From NCBI GenBank assembly GCA_041583135.1, contig JBFHGJ010000015.1, forward strand, positions 10,990 through 74,989: a DNA stretch of 64,000 nucleotides, in the 5' to 3' direction. How positions within the stretch are numbered: the stretch's first letter is position 1; every line of letters starts with the position of its first letter. A program made the translations under genes and the position numbers. The DNA is from JABSOG01 sp041583135. GTDB taxonomy: Bacteria > Pseudomonadota > Gammaproteobacteria > Enterobacterales > Alteromonadaceae. Positions 1 through 9,235 of this stretch are shown here, in pieces. The notes beneath the pieces were generated by a model. The model had not been told where the DNA came from. It was given only the letters and a program-made list of their open reading frames with translations, and made no database searches.

Positions 1-228
1 GCCTATGTCGAACTGGAAAACGACGATGGCGTTATCGCCTGCTACCGTATCGTTGGTCCTGATGAAATCGACACCGAAAACAACCATATCACCATCGACT
101 CTCCCATGGCACGCGCGCTGATAGGCAAAGCCGTTGATGACGAAGTGAGAGTCAAAACCCCATCTGGGATAAAGCTCTGGTATATCAATAAGATACAATA
201 CCAGCCCTTTAAACAAGACGCAGGTTGA
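1..228 (+). CDS. greB: Transcription elongation factor GreB, C-terminal part (5' end outside window)
   Basis: The frame is open from base 1 to a TGA at 226-228, giving about 75 residues. They match the C-terminal FKBP-like half of GreB: a VELENDDG-type strand, then IDSPMARAL, then a closing WYINKI strand. GreB binds in the RNA polymerase secondary channel and stimulates cleavage of backtracked transcripts. The N-terminal coiled coil that carries the acidic tip is outside the window, so completeness cannot be judged. GreA is the alternative, but the IDSPMARALI segment and the position next to tex favour GreB. The gene ends 62 nt before the chosen start of tex, on the same strand. Confidence 0.88.
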   Translation, partial: AYVELENDDGVIACYRIVGPDEIDTENNHITIDSPMARALIGKAVDDEVRVKTPSGIKLWYINKIQYQPFKQDAG

Positions 229-290
229 ATGAGAGCCGCCCAGCATGTTCAACTTGTCCCAAACTGATGAATAAAAAGGTCACCTTTTCA

Positions 291-2648
291 ATGTCCAATG
301 TCGTATCCCTACTGGCCGACGAACTCAAAGCCAGTCAAAACCAAATCAATGCTGCCGTTGCCTTACTTGACGAAGGCGCAACCGTGCCTTTTATCGCCCG
401 TTATCGTAAAGAGGCAACCGGAGGGCTTGATGACGGTCAGTTGCGTCTTCTACAGCAAAGATTAGGCTACCTTCGCGAACTCGAAGACCGTCGTAAAGTG
501 ATCTTAAGTTCCATCGCCGAGCAAGGAAAACTTAGCCCCGCGCTTAAACAGCAAATCCTCGCAGCCAGTGGTAAAACTGAACTTGAAGACATCTACCTGC
601 CCTATAAACCCAAACGTCGTACCAAAGGTCAAATTGCCATAGAAGCCGGCCTTGAACCACTGGCCGATGCCTTGTTTCAACAGCCGACGGCCGATGAGCA
701 GGCACTGGCGCAACAATACCTCAATGCCGAGCACGGTTTTGCCGACATAGCCGAGGTGCTCGAAGGCGCTCAAGCCATTTTGATTGAGCGTTGGGCAGAA
801 GACGCCGGACTGCTGGCCAAGCTACGTAAAGCCGTTATCGACAATGGCTTTTTACACAGTCGCCGCGCCCGTGGCAAAACCGATGAAATCGTCAAAAAAG
901 AAGGGCTAGATAAGTTTCGCGACTACTTCGAGCACAGTGAAAAACTTAAAAATGTGCCCTCCCATCGTGCCTTGGCAATGTTCCGTGGCCGCAATGAAGG
1001 CGCCCTTAGCCTCAAAGTATCTGGTGCAGGTGACGAGCAACCAGATAGCCTTGCACAAAACTGTGAAGCCATCATTCGCAGCCATTTGAAGTTGCCGGTC
1101 AATCAGGCAGATGCCAAGCAATGGCTCAGCGGCGTCGTTAATAATGCGTGGAAAAAGAAACTCAGCGGTCACATCGAAACCGAACAGTTGGCGGTTCTAA
1201 AAGAAAAAGCGGAGTCCGGCGCCATTGAAGTGTTTGCCAAAAACCTCAAAGACGTCATGATGGCGCCTCCAGCCGGGGCAAAAACCACCATGGGGCTAGA
1301 TCCTGGACTGCGCACCGGCGTCAAAATAGCCATCGTCGATAATACCGGCAAGTTCTGTGACCACGCTACCATCTACCCTCACGCCCCGCAAAATCACTGG
1401 GACAAGGCGCTGCGTACCCTCAGCCACCTATGCCGTCAGCACAAAGTAGAGCTGATCGCCATCGGCAACGGCACCGCGTCAAGAGAAACCGACAAACTGG
1501 CGGGCGAGCTGATTAAAGCCAATCCTGAGCTTAAAATGACCAAAGTCCTAGTCAGCGAAGCTGGCGCATCAGTTTATTCTGCGTCCGAGTTGGCAGCACT
1601 GGAGTTTCCTAATCTCGACGTATCCATTCGAGGCGCGGTGTCGATTGCCAGACGCTTGCAAGACCCGCTTGCAGAATTGGTGAAAATTGAAGCCAAAGCC
1701 ATCGGCGTCGGTCAATATCAACACGACGTCAACCAGAATCAGTTGGCATGTGCGCTTGATAATGTCGTTGAAGATTGCGTGAATAGCGTTGGGGTTGACC
1801 TCAACATGGCTTCTAGCGCCCTGCTGACCAGAGTATCTGGCCTCAATAAGACCTTGGCGAAAAATATCGTTGCCCATCGCGACGACCATGGCCGCTTTAG
1901 CAATCGCGACCAGCTCAAAAACGTGACGCGATTGGGTCCTAAAGCTTTTGAGCAGTGCGCAGGCTTTTTACGCATCAGTGACGGCGACAATCCACTCGAT
2001 GCCTCGGGGGTTCACCCTGAAAGTTATGCCGTAGTCGAGCGCATTTTGCAAAAGCATCAGGTCACGCTTTTAGATGTGATAGGCAACCCGGCATTTCTCA
2101 ATGCCCTTAACGCCGAAGACTTTACCGATGACACTTTTGGCCTGCCTACTGTCACAGACATCATCAGTGAGTTGGACAAACCCGGACGTGATCCTAGGGG
2201 CGAGTTCAAAACAGCCCAATTTAAAGAAGGGGTCGAGTCGATTGCCGACTTAACCCCAGGCATGTTGTTAGAGGGTGTAGTATCGAATGTCGCCAGCTTT
2301 GGCGCCTTTGTCGATATCGGCGTGCATCAAGATGGCTTGGTACATATTTCCTCCTTGACCGATAAGTTTGTCTCCGACCCACGCGATGTGGTCAAAGCCG
2401 GTGATGTCGTTAAGGTCAAAGTGCTTGAAGTAGACCCGAACCGCAAACGCATCAATCTAACCATGCGTCTTAATGAGACTCTGCAGCCGACCAACAAACC
2501 GGCCGCGCACAACAAAGACAAAGGACACAAGCCTAAGAGCGCCAAAAACCATGCCGCTAAAGGCCATAAGGCGAAGCCAAAAGCTCAGCCGCAAAACTCG
2601 GCGATGGGCAATGCGTTTGCCGATGCCTTTGCCAAAATGAAGAAATAA
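291..2648 (+). CDS. tex: Tex, RNA-binding transcription accessory protein with S1 domain
   Basis: The protein is about 785 residues, close to the usual Tex length (773 in E. coli), and aligns with the family almost throughout. The N-terminal part contains VPFIARYRKEATGGLDD and the KTELEDIYLPYKPKRRT block. A YqgF/RNase H-like domain follows with TMGLDPGLRTGVKIA. Then come the helix-hairpin-helix segment (VDLNMASSALLTRVSGL) and a C-terminal S1 domain (GAFVDIGVHQDGLVHIS, around residues 660-730). The tail is rich in Lys, His and Ala. Tex is a cytoplasmic nucleic-acid-binding protein linked to transcription and stress tolerance. The frame can be extended to a TTG at 225, but that would overlap the greB stop and add residues absent from the family. 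ATG 291 is preceded by AAAAAGGT and starts where the homology starts. Confidence 0.95.
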   Translation: MSNVVSLLADELKASQNQINAAVALLDEGATVPFIARYRKEATGGLDDGQLRLLQQRLGYLRELEDRRKVILSSIAEQGKLSPALKQQILAASGKTELEDIYLPYKPKRRTKGQIAIEAGLEPLADALFQQPTADEQALAQQYLNAEHGFADIAEVLEGAQAILIERWAEDAGLLAKLRKAVIDNGFLHSRRARGKTDEIVKKEGLDKFRDYFEHSEKLKNVPSHRALAMFRGRNEGALSLKVSGAGDEQPDSLAQNCEAIIRSHLKLPVNQADAKQWLSGVVNNAWKKKLSGHIETEQLAVLKEKAESGAIEVFAKNLKDVMMAPPAGAKTTMGLDPGLRTGVKIAIVDNTGKFCDHATIYPHAPQNHWDKALRTLSHLCRQHKVELIAIGNGTASRETDKLAGELIKANPELKMTKVLVSEAGASVYSASELAALEFPNLDVSIRGAVSIARRLQDPLAELVKIEAKAIGVGQYQHDVNQNQLACALDNVVEDCVNSVGVDLNMASSALLTRVSGLNKTLAKNIVAHRDDHGRFSNRDQLKNVTRLGPKAFEQCAGFLRISDGDNPLDASGVHPESYAVVERILQKHQVTLLDVIGNPAFLNALNAEDFTDDTFGLPTVTDIISELDKPGRDPRGEFKTAQFKEGVESIADLTPGMLLEGVVSNVASFGAFVDIGVHQDGLVHISSLTDKFVSDPRDVVKAGDVVKVKVLEVDPNRKRINLTMRLNETLQPTNKPAAHNKDKGHKPKSAKNHAAKGHKAKPKAQPQNSAMGNAFADAFAKMKK

Positions 2649-2650
2649 CC

Positions 2651-2665
2651 CGGCCCACATGGCCG
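2651..2665. terminator. Short GC hairpin just after tex
   Basis: CGGCC (2651-2655) and GGCCG (2661-2665) form a 5-bp stem with a 5-nt loop, 2 nt after the tex stop. No clear T-run follows, so this is a weak terminator or a 3'-end stabilising hairpin. Confidence 0.3.
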
Positions 2666-2738
2666 TCAGCTCTGTTTCTGCGATACCATATGGCTTTGCG
2701 GGAACCTAGCGTCACAAAGGTGGCCTATCTGCCGATAT

Positions 2739-2798
2739 TCTCGACAGTCCAAGGATGGACACGAGACACCTTAAGTACGGAGAATGCAGGAAGTACGG
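2739..2798. repeat. Intergenic hairpin followed by a short direct repeat
   Basis: TCTCG (2739-2743) pairs with CGAGA (2762-2766). Inside it GTCCA (2747-2751) pairs with TGGAC (2756-2760) around a 4-nt loop. Just downstream, AAGTACGG occurs twice within about 25 bp, in the interval 2773-2798. The arrangement resembles a small dispersed intergenic repeat, but no second full copy was found in this window. Confidence 0.35.
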
Positions 2799-2858
2799 GG
2801 TAAGAAACATCAAATAAGCATTGCCAGCGATAATATTTCGCGCTTACAATTGTAGGCT

Positions 2859-3095
2859 ATGGAATATAAAATTATTGAAAAGTCTTGGTCCAAAAGACGG
2901 AAAATGGACACCACCAAAGCCATTGCTGAAATCCACTTTAGCGACTTGGTTAAAACCCACAATCACTTTTGCCAAATGCATGTGCATTATCAAGATGGCT
3001 CCTTTGAGACCTTGATCGCCCGGGTCATATACAATCCTCTCAACCAGCATTGGGTCGTCGATGGACTCAAAGTCGCAGTCAGATTATTGAACTAG
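2859..3095 (+). CDS. Small hypothetical protein, 78 residues
   Basis: I do not recognise this protein. The product is soluble-looking, with a basic start (YKIIEKSWSKRRK) and a compact C-terminal half (FCQMHVHYQDGSFETLIAR, then WVVDGLKVAVRLL) that looks like alternating beta strands. There is no signal peptide or membrane segment. The ATG has only a weak AGG 3 nt upstream. The gene sits alone between tex and a minus-strand gene. Supporting it, the residue pattern looks protein-like and no other convincing frame covers this stretch. Against it are its size and weak start signal. Confidence 0.45.
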   Translation: MEYKIIEKSWSKRRKMDTTKAIAEIHFSDLVKTHNHFCQMHVHYQDGSFETLIARVIYNPLNQHWVVDGLKVAVRLLN

Positions 3096-3227
3096 CTCTG
3101 CCTTTTTCGGCAAACAATCAATTACCCGTTGTACTCAAGTTTGTGCGCAGCCATCGAATCAACCCTAACGGCAAGCCGCTAACGTCTTTATCGTTGTTTG
3201 TACAAGGTGAGTAGAATGTGAAAGAGA

Positions 3228-4322
3228 TCAGGCAAACTGAGAAAAACCGCCTTGACGCGGCACAGTTGAGCGCGCATAAAACGATTCGATACGACCTGCG
3301 CGGGCAACCACATCGGCATTACGCTGCTCAGCAGCGGCACGATTGGCATTGACTTCATCGCGGCGCTCACCACCGGGTAACCCGGCAGCGCCGAATATCG
3401 CGCCTTTGCCGTCAGACTGAGCACCATTTTGCGCACTGTCTTCACGGCCAAATAAGGCTTCAAACGGGTCGAAACCACCTTGTCTTGGTGCCGCTTGTGC
3501 TTGAGCGGCGACTGGCGCGCCGTTGTTAGCAGCGCGTTCCGCGCCTTGTGCACTTTCTTCTGCGCCGCTAGCAGCCTCGGCACGTTCTGCGCTGGCACTT
3601 TCAACTTCAGCCGCCTCTGAGCGTTCTGCACTTGGCGCCACGGCTTCAGAGTTTTGCTTAACCTGCTCGGCTTTGGCATCGGTAATGGTTTGGCTCGCCT
3701 GAGAGGCAACTTTACGGTCTTGCCCTGAAGGCTCGGCTGGGGCCAGCGCGGCGGCGCGCACCTGCTGCATTTTGGCAATGGTGGCTTCAGGATCATTAGG
3801 AATGGGCGAGGTATCAATTTGCACTTCGCCGCCTACGGCATAGTTACGGCCATCGGGGCCACGCTTAAACTCATAGGTTGGGCTACCGGCATAACGACCG
3901 CCAATGGCCGAGTGTGCCTGTTCATGTGTACGTACTTCGGTATCGCGCGATTGAAGCTGTCTGACTTCGGTGTCATGTTGACGTTGTGCTTCTTTTTCAA
4001 CCTTGGCGAGTTTTTGCTCGGCTTCCCTTTTTTGCTGCTGTTGCTGCTCTTGTGAGTCGCCTTCACCTTGGCCGCCTTGGCGTTCTTCAATTTTTTGATG
4101 GTCGGCGCTATGGCGCAGATTCACCTCAATCGAGTTTTGCTGTTGTTGTCCAGGTCTTTGCTTATCATGCTCTTTGGCAACGCCGCGTTCGGCGACGCCA
4201 GCTTCGGTAGGGTTGGGCTTGGTGATCATTTCACGCAACTGATTATCACGACGGGCAAGCTCCGTCGTCACATTAACCGTGTTAATGGGAATATTGGTCG
4301 GATATGGCGTTACAATATTCAT
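3228..4322 (-). CDS. SprA-related putative metalloprotease
   Basis: The protein is 364 residues. Around residues 127-170 it has the signature of the SprA-related family, with HEQAH at 133-137 followed by GGRYAGSPTY, a GPDGRNYAVGGEV strand, then DTSPIPNDPEAT. The HExxH motif suggests a zinc peptidase, but activity in this family is inferred rather than established. Before the core is a Gln/Glu-rich low-complexity coiled-coil-like stretch (about residues 50-125). After it is an Ala/Glu-rich segment (about 205-290), and the tail is predicted to be disordered. There is no signal peptide. On the minus strand, the small Gln-rich gene at 4402-4704 lies directly upstream, 79 nt away, and is probably cotranscribed. 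Long shadow frames on both strands here reflect the biased composition. Confidence 0.72.
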   Translation of the reverse strand: MNIVTPYPTNIPINTVNVTTELARRDNQLREMITKPNPTEAGVAERGVAKEHDKQRPGQQQQNSIEVNLRHSADHQKIEERQGGQGEGDSQEQQQQQKREAEQKLAKVEKEAQRQHDTEVRQLQSRDTEVRTHEQAHSAIGGRYAGSPTYEFKRGPDGRNYAVGGEVQIDTSPIPNDPEATIAKMQQVRAAALAPAEPSGQDRKVASQASQTITDAKAEQVKQNSEAVAPSAERSEAAEVESASAERAEAASGAEESAQGAERAANNGAPVAAQAQAAPRQGGFDPFEALFGREDSAQNGAQSDGKGAIFGAAGLPGGERRDEVNANRAAAEQRNADVVARAGRIESFYARSTVPRQGGFSQFA

Positions 4323-4401
4323 AATGCGTCAGTTAGTTGAACAATCCTAGTTAATGGGTAAATCGTTACGTTAAAAAAAAATCAAACCTAGCGCTAAAGT
4401 T

Positions 4402-4704
4402 TTACACCCTGATGTCGATAATACTACCAAGCACCTGATCGGCGGTTTCAACCGAACGAACATTGGCTTGAGCATTATTGAGCTCAGCGTTTAAGTTGAC
4501 AATAGAGCTTTCAACCGAGTTGCCATTACCGTTGCTGGCGGCAAGCGCCTGCTGCTGTGGCTGCGTCGGTTGGGCCTCAGCTTGCTGAGGCTGTTGCTCT
4601 TGCGCGAGCGTTTGTCTGTTGATATTGGCCGTTTCTTCACTGATCTGATTCGAAGCCCGTTGATAGCCTTGCAGACCAGAGGAAAATGTTGAACCGATCT
4701 CCAT
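4402..4704 (-). CDS. Small Gln-rich hypothetical protein (100 residues)
   Basis: I cannot assign a function. The N-terminus (EIGSTFSSGLQGYQRASNQ) and the C-terminus (SVETADQVLGSIIDIRV) are predicted amphipathic helices. They flank a Gln/Pro/Ala-rich linker at about residues 33-60. This two-helix layout loosely recalls the ends of flagellar rod/hook proteins, but the core of those proteins is missing. It is upstream of the SprA-related gene on the same strand, so a partner or substrate role is possible but only inferred. The ATG is preceded by GGGGGCAG, which gives a usable ribosome binding site. Confidence 0.6.
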   Translation of the reverse strand: MEIGSTFSSGLQGYQRASNQISEETANINRQTLAQEQQPQQAEAQPTQPQQQALAASNGNGNSVESSIVNLNAELNNAQANVRSVETADQVLGSIIDIRV

Positions 4705-4857
4705 ACACTGCCCCCAAATTAATAATCTAATACAACATGTTTAATTATTAACCATTGCGCCGCGAATTGAAAGCCTATTCTTAGCGGTTATTCCTATGCT
4801 TAAGTTACTATTAAGCACCTTTAGTTATAACGACAGCATTTTTGCAAGCACAAATCA

Positions 4858-5628
4858 CTACAGCCAGTGTCGGTAAAACTTAAGCAATTGCTCGATAAAC
4901 TCGTCTTTATGCGACATAAAAGGCGCATGGGACGCCTTATGCACCACCCCATACTCAAAATCATCCAATCGTTGCGCCATACGTTCTATCGATTGTAACG
5001 GCACCAAAGTATCCAAGCGGCCATATATGCCTCTAAGTGGCAGTTTTAGTGTTTCAAGCGCCAGCCGCAAATCGCTGTCGCGCAATATATCCAAACCTCC
5101 GCTCAGCGCTTGCGGCGCTGCGACAGGGTGAGCCATTACGGCGTGTTTCAACTCGGCGATGTCTTTTCTCGCCGTTTCGCTGCCCATCGCCTGAATGGCC
5201 AAAAATCGCGCCACGGTCTTGTCGATATCGACAACCAGTTGCTGTGAAAACGCATCCAATACCTCAGCCTTAATACCCAGCCAGTCATCCTCTGCCAAAA
5301 ACTTCGGGCTACTGGCCACTAAGCAAACCGAACGAATGTCGTGATTAAATTTAAGCGCCATATTACAGGCAATTAAGCCGCCTAATGACCAACCGACAAC
5401 AATGCTACCCGGCGGACACAAAGGTGCCAAACGCTCACTGAGACTATCTAAGTCAAAAGGTTGTGGCAATTGTGCTTGATTGCAGCCAAAACCGGGGATA
5501 TCGAGGCAGATCACATCAAACCACTGGCTCAAGTCGTCAAACAGCTTGTCCCAAACGCCACTGTTGACGCCCCAGCCATGGAGTAATACCAGCGGTAATT
5601 TGCCATTATTTGAATGCTTGCTTATCAT
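4858..5628 (-). CDS. bioH: BioH, pimeloyl-[acyl-carrier protein] methyl ester esterase
   Basis: The protein is 256 residues, the same length as E. coli BioH. It is an alpha/beta hydrolase with LVLLHGWGVNSGVW (oxyanion region), the nucleophile elbow GWSLGG with Ser81, the acid in GRLDTLVPL (about Asp206) and the catalytic His in HKASHAPFMSH. BioH removes the methyl group that disguises pimeloyl-ACP, ending the BioC-BioH route to the biotin precursor. No other bio genes are in the window. It is divergent from the ComF-family gene, with an 84-bp shared upstream region. This bioH/comF/nfuA neighbourhood is common in related Gammaproteobacteria. A generic esterase is possible but less likely given length and context. 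Confidence 0.88.
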   Translation of the reverse strand: MISKHSNNGKLPLVLLHGWGVNSGVWDKLFDDLSQWFDVICLDIPGFGCNQAQLPQPFDLDSLSERLAPLCPPGSIVVGWSLGGLIACNMALKFNHDIRSVCLVASSPKFLAEDDWLGIKAEVLDAFSQQLVVDIDKTVARFLAIQAMGSETARKDIAELKHAVMAHPVAAPQALSGGLDILRDSDLRLALETLKLPLRGIYGRLDTLVPLQSIERMAQRLDDFEYGVVHKASHAPFMSHKDEFIEQLLKFYRHWL

Positions 5629-5712
5629 TTAATCGAAACCGTGCTTCAGCGCATAAAGCGCAAGTGATAAAAGCGGTTATTTTAAGGAATTATGGTTATA
5701 AAGGAAGTCATC

Positions 5713-6456
5713 ATGGTAACGCTTGCCCATTCACTCAGAAAAACGCTAGATATCTTACTCCCCAATCGCTGCTTACTGTGCCAACAGCCAAGCCAAAGCG
5801 ATACTGGCCTCTGCCTTTTTTGTCATGTCGATATCCGTTATTTCGACTATCAACGCTTTGACAATCTGCTGATGCAGCCCGATATCAAAGCAGGATTAAA
5901 GCAAATTCGCTTTGACCGTTTGATAAGCCTTGCGCCTTATCAATGGCCATTCGATCAATGGTTGGTCAATATCAAATTCAACCAAAAATTCAACCTTGCC
6001 CGCAGTGTCGGGCAACAACTGGCCAAACTATTATGCCATCTGGTAGACCGCCAACCCCAGTGTTGCCCCGATGTCATCATCCCAATGCCGATACACTACA
6101 AAAGACGCTTTGTTCGCGGCTACAATCAGGCCGCTCTTATCGCCCAAGAGCTTGCTCGCAGACTAAACCTACCAATAGACAATCGCAGTGTAACACGCAT
6201 TAAGGCCACCCAAGCCCAAAGCGGTCTTGGCGCAAAACAAAGAAAAAATAATGTAAAACAGGCTTTTCGCTATCGCGGCCCAAGCTATCGCCATGTTGCC
6301 ATTGTCGATGATGTGATCACCACCGGCGCCACGGTTAATGCCTTATGCCGTGAACTTAAAAAGCATCGCGTTGGCTTTATTTCCGTGTGGACAATTTGCG
6401 CCACACCAAAACAGCGCTATCTCGGCAAAGACAAAAAGGGAATAAAGAAAGGATAA
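5713..6456 (+). CDS. comF: ComF/GntX family phosphoribosyltransferase-like protein
   Basis: The protein is about 247 residues. An N-terminal zinc-ribbon-like segment (LLPNRCLLCQQPSQSDTGLC, then FCHVD) is followed by a type I phosphoribosyltransferase domain. The PRPP-binding signature is HVAIVDDVITTGATVNAL, and RGYNQAALIAQELARRL is the typical ComF helix. The family is involved in DNA uptake in competent bacteria, and GntX homologues in enterics are linked to use of DNA as nutrient. A 7-residue extension to ATG 5692 is possible. ATG 5713 was chosen because AAGGAAG lies 5 nt upstream and the product then begins at the conserved region. The gene is divergent from bioH. Confidence 0.85.
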   Translation: MVTLAHSLRKTLDILLPNRCLLCQQPSQSDTGLCLFCHVDIRYFDYQRFDNLLMQPDIKAGLKQIRFDRLISLAPYQWPFDQWLVNIKFNQKFNLARSVGQQLAKLLCHLVDRQPQCCPDVIIPMPIHYKRRFVRGYNQAALIAQELARRLNLPIDNRSVTRIKATQAQSGLGAKQRKNNVKQAFRYRGPSYRHVAIVDDVITTGATVNALCRELKKHRVGFISVWTICATPKQRYLGKDKKGIKKG

Positions 6457-6527
6457 AAATAAGTAAGGTCGGCGATAAAAGACAATCTGCTTCCTGATGC
6501 AACATTCATGTCCGACCTACTTATTTT
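6456..6527. terminator. Long-armed inverted repeat after comF
   Basis: A 17-nt arm at 6456-6472 (AAAATAAGTAAGGTCGG) pairs with 6512-6527 (CCGACCTACTTATTTT), with one bulged base. The left arm begins in the comF stop codon and the right arm ends in TTTT. It could terminate comF and act in both directions against the convergent M14 gene. The 39-nt loop is long for a simple terminator, so a small repeat element is also possible. Confidence 0.45.
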
Positions 6528-6685
6528 GGTATTTATGAGTGTACCTGCTTGGCCTTGATAAGTATTAACGTTGATACTCACTGATGCCAACTTTCTACAC
6601 CTCACTATTGTTTACGATTTACCACCCTGTGGGTAACGAGTGGTTACCGAGTTGATTTATAACATAGTTATTTTTGCGCTAATAA

Positions 6686-9235
6686 TCAATCCCCTGAAGC
6701 CTCAATGGTATGACCAAAGTACAAACTATTGCTCAAAAGACGTCTTGTACCGTGCCAAATTCCTCTAAAGTTGACATCATCAGCGACACCAATCACCACA
6801 CCCCGGCCTAAAGAGTGGGCCAAAATAAAGCTACTACCGGCGATCCGCTCGACATTTTCCGCCGCCGCGTAGCCACCTAATTGTGGAAACTTGCTGTAAC
6901 TGCCGACAGTGATAAAAGGCGTCGCAGACTTATCCAACAACAAGGTGCTGTTTTTGAACACTGGTAACGCCGATTTTTCAAAGCCAAAGGCTAACGGATG
7001 AGATAAATCCAATTCCACTTCAAATACCGCTCCGGCAATACGCTGCTTACCTGCAACCGTAGCCATATCGCCATAACTGAGCGGACCTTTTTCAAAGCGT
7101 TTGCCCAACTCCTTCTCAGAGACATAGCCGCCTTTTAACATCTGCTTATCGATGAGCCATTGCGCCGCACTTTTTTGCCCCCACAGCACGCCACCTTGGC
7201 GCACCCAGGCTTGGATTTTCTCAACCTGCTTATCACTTAACTGACTGTATTGGCCATCGACCATCAGTAAATGGGTGTAATCTGACAAATCAACACGGCC
7301 GAGCCTTGTCCACTCAACAATCGTAGGTGCCAAACCTAGCTCGGTATCCAAATAATGCCATATCTCGCCAGCTTCAGTGTTGCTGACACCTCTGCCACCA
7401 AGCAACAACACTTTTGGTGCAATCAGCTTGTGCATAGAGCGACTACCGATATCAATACCGCTAGCACTTAACCCAGTGTGAATGGCGCTAAGCTCAACCA
7501 TGGTTTTATCGCGGCCACTACGGAGCACCTCAAGCCAGTTATCGCTCTGTTGTAACCCTTTGGCTATCACTATGGCACCGGGTTCAAAGCGCTTTGCACC
7601 ACTGTCGGTGGCCACACTAAACGCCTTGTCGGCAAATCGAACCTCTAAACCGTTGGCCAGAAAATACTGTAACAATACCGGCGCCTTAGCATCATCCCAA
7701 GCAAACGCATAAGCGTAGGCATCAGTTAAGTTACGCATTCTCAGCGGCGCTGGCTCCTGCCATGGCGTTTCGCCATATTTCAGCCCCCACTCAGAAGATA
7801 CCGCTTCAAAGGTAATATTGAACGACCATGCCATATTCCAATTCGACACATCGTAGAACGTATTGTCGTCAAAACTCTTTTGACGGCTAAATACCGAGCG
7901 GATCAAGCGATACTGGGGTTGATTGAGCGGCACATAGTAGCTGTGTTCTTTGTCGAACTGAGTATTGCCCGCTTTAAAATCTTTGGCCAAAGGATAAGCC
8001 ATAATGCGATGTGCTTTTAGCAACTTAAGCAGCGCATTAAAACGGGTTTTATCTTTCGCTTCAGTCAAGACAAAGCCCTGAATATCGTCTTTGTCTGCCA
8101 GTTTTTGATACGCTTGATAAAACTGACGTTGATGAGCCAACAGCGCAACTTTATTCTCGCTGGCCCCTTTAAGGCTCGACAGCGACGCACTGAGTTGATT
8201 TTTGATGGCATTGGTAAAGGTCAGCTTGCCGTTAACGGTATCTCGTGCAAACCCTCTCGCGCTGGCCTGTTCAAACAAAATCCCCACCGCAGCATTCAAA
8301 TCGGGATAAGTTGAGCCTTTACCGGCATAAAAGTCGTCATAACTTTCCTCGGTAAAATACAGCACATTTTGCTTATCAAAACGCTCGGCGTGATATTTGG
8401 CAATCACCTTGGTCAAATCCACATTGGCCTGTGGCGTCATTGGGTTTTTACGTGCTGGAATGCCCGGCTGGAAAAAGAAAGTGCTGTTCGACCCCATTTC
8501 ATGAAAGTCGGTAAATACATTGGGCATCCAACGATTGTATTGGGCAATGCGGGCTTGCGACTCAGGATGCACCAACAGCAACCAATCACGGTTTAAATCA
8601 AACCAGTAATGATTGGTGCGGCCGCTGGGCCAGCGCTCGTTATGCAAACGGTTGGCAACGTCAGTGTTTTCAGTCTTACCTTTATTGGCATTGACCCACT
8701 GAGCAAAACGGCTCAAGCCATCCGGGTTAAGGCTCGGCTCAATGATGATCACCATATCATTTAAAAATCGTTCAACCTCTGGCCCTTGTGCCGCAGCCAA
8801 ATAATACGCCACCAATACAGAAGCATTTGAACCACTCGGCTCATTGCCATGAACAGAATACCCCATCCACATCACCAACGGCGTATCGCCCAGCGGCTGC
8901 TCGGCGCTGATATTGTTTACGTGCTGTTGACGCACGGTTTCCAGCTTACCCAGCCTATCGGGGCGTGTGGCAATCAACTGTACCAGTGGACGATGCTCAT
9001 GAGAGTAGCCGATGGTCTTAAGCGTCATTCGGTCACTCTTTTGCGCCAAAACCCGCATATATTCCACCAATTGATCATGGCGCACATGCCATTGTCCAAC
9101 CTCATAGCCCAGCACCGACTCAGGTGTTGGAATATCAGGGTTAAAAGTCACAGGCTCAGGAAAATAGTGTTGAGATTGGATAGCAAAAGCCAAGGAGCTA
9201 AACCATAAAGATACCACTGCTACAAACAAACGCAT
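6686..9235 (-). CDS. Secreted M14-family zinc carboxypeptidase-like protein
   Basis: The protein is 849 residues. A Sec signal peptide (RLFVAVVSLWFSSLAFA, cleavage near residue 18) directs it to the periplasm or outside. The M14 peptidase domain occupies about residues 40-330. Predicted zinc ligands are H129 and E132 in YSVHGNEPSG and H245 in TDFHEMGS. NPDG (170-173) and FDLNRDW (around Arg216) are also typical. The long C-terminal half has no catalytic motif I can read, but it includes a flavodoxin/ThuA-like segment (KVLLLGGRG, then LLMVDGQYS, then GGVLWGQKSA). It is likely a peptide-degrading exoenzyme or cell-wall peptidase. It stands alone, convergent with comF and divergent from nfuA. 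Confidence 0.85.
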   Translation of the reverse strand: MRLFVAVVSLWFSSLAFAIQSQHYFPEPVTFNPDIPTPESVLGYEVGQWHVRHDQLVEYMRVLAQKSDRMTLKTIGYSHEHRPLVQLIATRPDRLGKLETVRQQHVNNISAEQPLGDTPLVMWMGYSVHGNEPSGSNASVLVAYYLAAAQGPEVERFLNDMVIIIEPSLNPDGLSRFAQWVNANKGKTENTDVANRLHNERWPSGRTNHYWFDLNRDWLLLVHPESQARIAQYNRWMPNVFTDFHEMGSNSTFFFQPGIPARKNPMTPQANVDLTKVIAKYHAERFDKQNVLYFTEESYDDFYAGKGSTYPDLNAAVGILFEQASARGFARDTVNGKLTFTNAIKNQLSASLSSLKGASENKVALLAHQRQFYQAYQKLADKDDIQGFVLTEAKDKTRFNALLKLLKAHRIMAYPLAKDFKAGNTQFDKEHSYYVPLNQPQYRLIRSVFSRQKSFDDNTFYDVSNWNMAWSFNITFEAVSSEWGLKYGETPWQEPAPLRMRNLTDAYAYAFAWDDAKAPVLLQYFLANGLEVRFADKAFSVATDSGAKRFEPGAIVIAKGLQQSDNWLEVLRSGRDKTMVELSAIHTGLSASGIDIGSRSMHKLIAPKVLLLGGRGVSNTEAGEIWHYLDTELGLAPTIVEWTRLGRVDLSDYTHLLMVDGQYSQLSDKQVEKIQAWVRQGGVLWGQKSAAQWLIDKQMLKGGYVSEKELGKRFEKGPLSYGDMATVAGKQRIAGAVFEVELDLSHPLAFGFEKSALPVFKNSTLLLDKSATPFITVGSYSKFPQLGGYAAAENVERIAGSSFILAHSLGRGVVIGVADDVNFRGIWHGTRRLLSNSLYFGHTIEASGD

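Noticed and set aside
225..290. Upstream TTG start for tex
   Set aside because: It would overlap the greB stop and add 22 residues absent from the Tex family.
3188..3817. 209-residue minus-strand frame overlapping the SprA-related gene
   Set aside because: It lies in another frame of a well-supported gene and its Pro/Arg/Lys-rich sequence is a by-product of the repetitive Gln/Ala codons.
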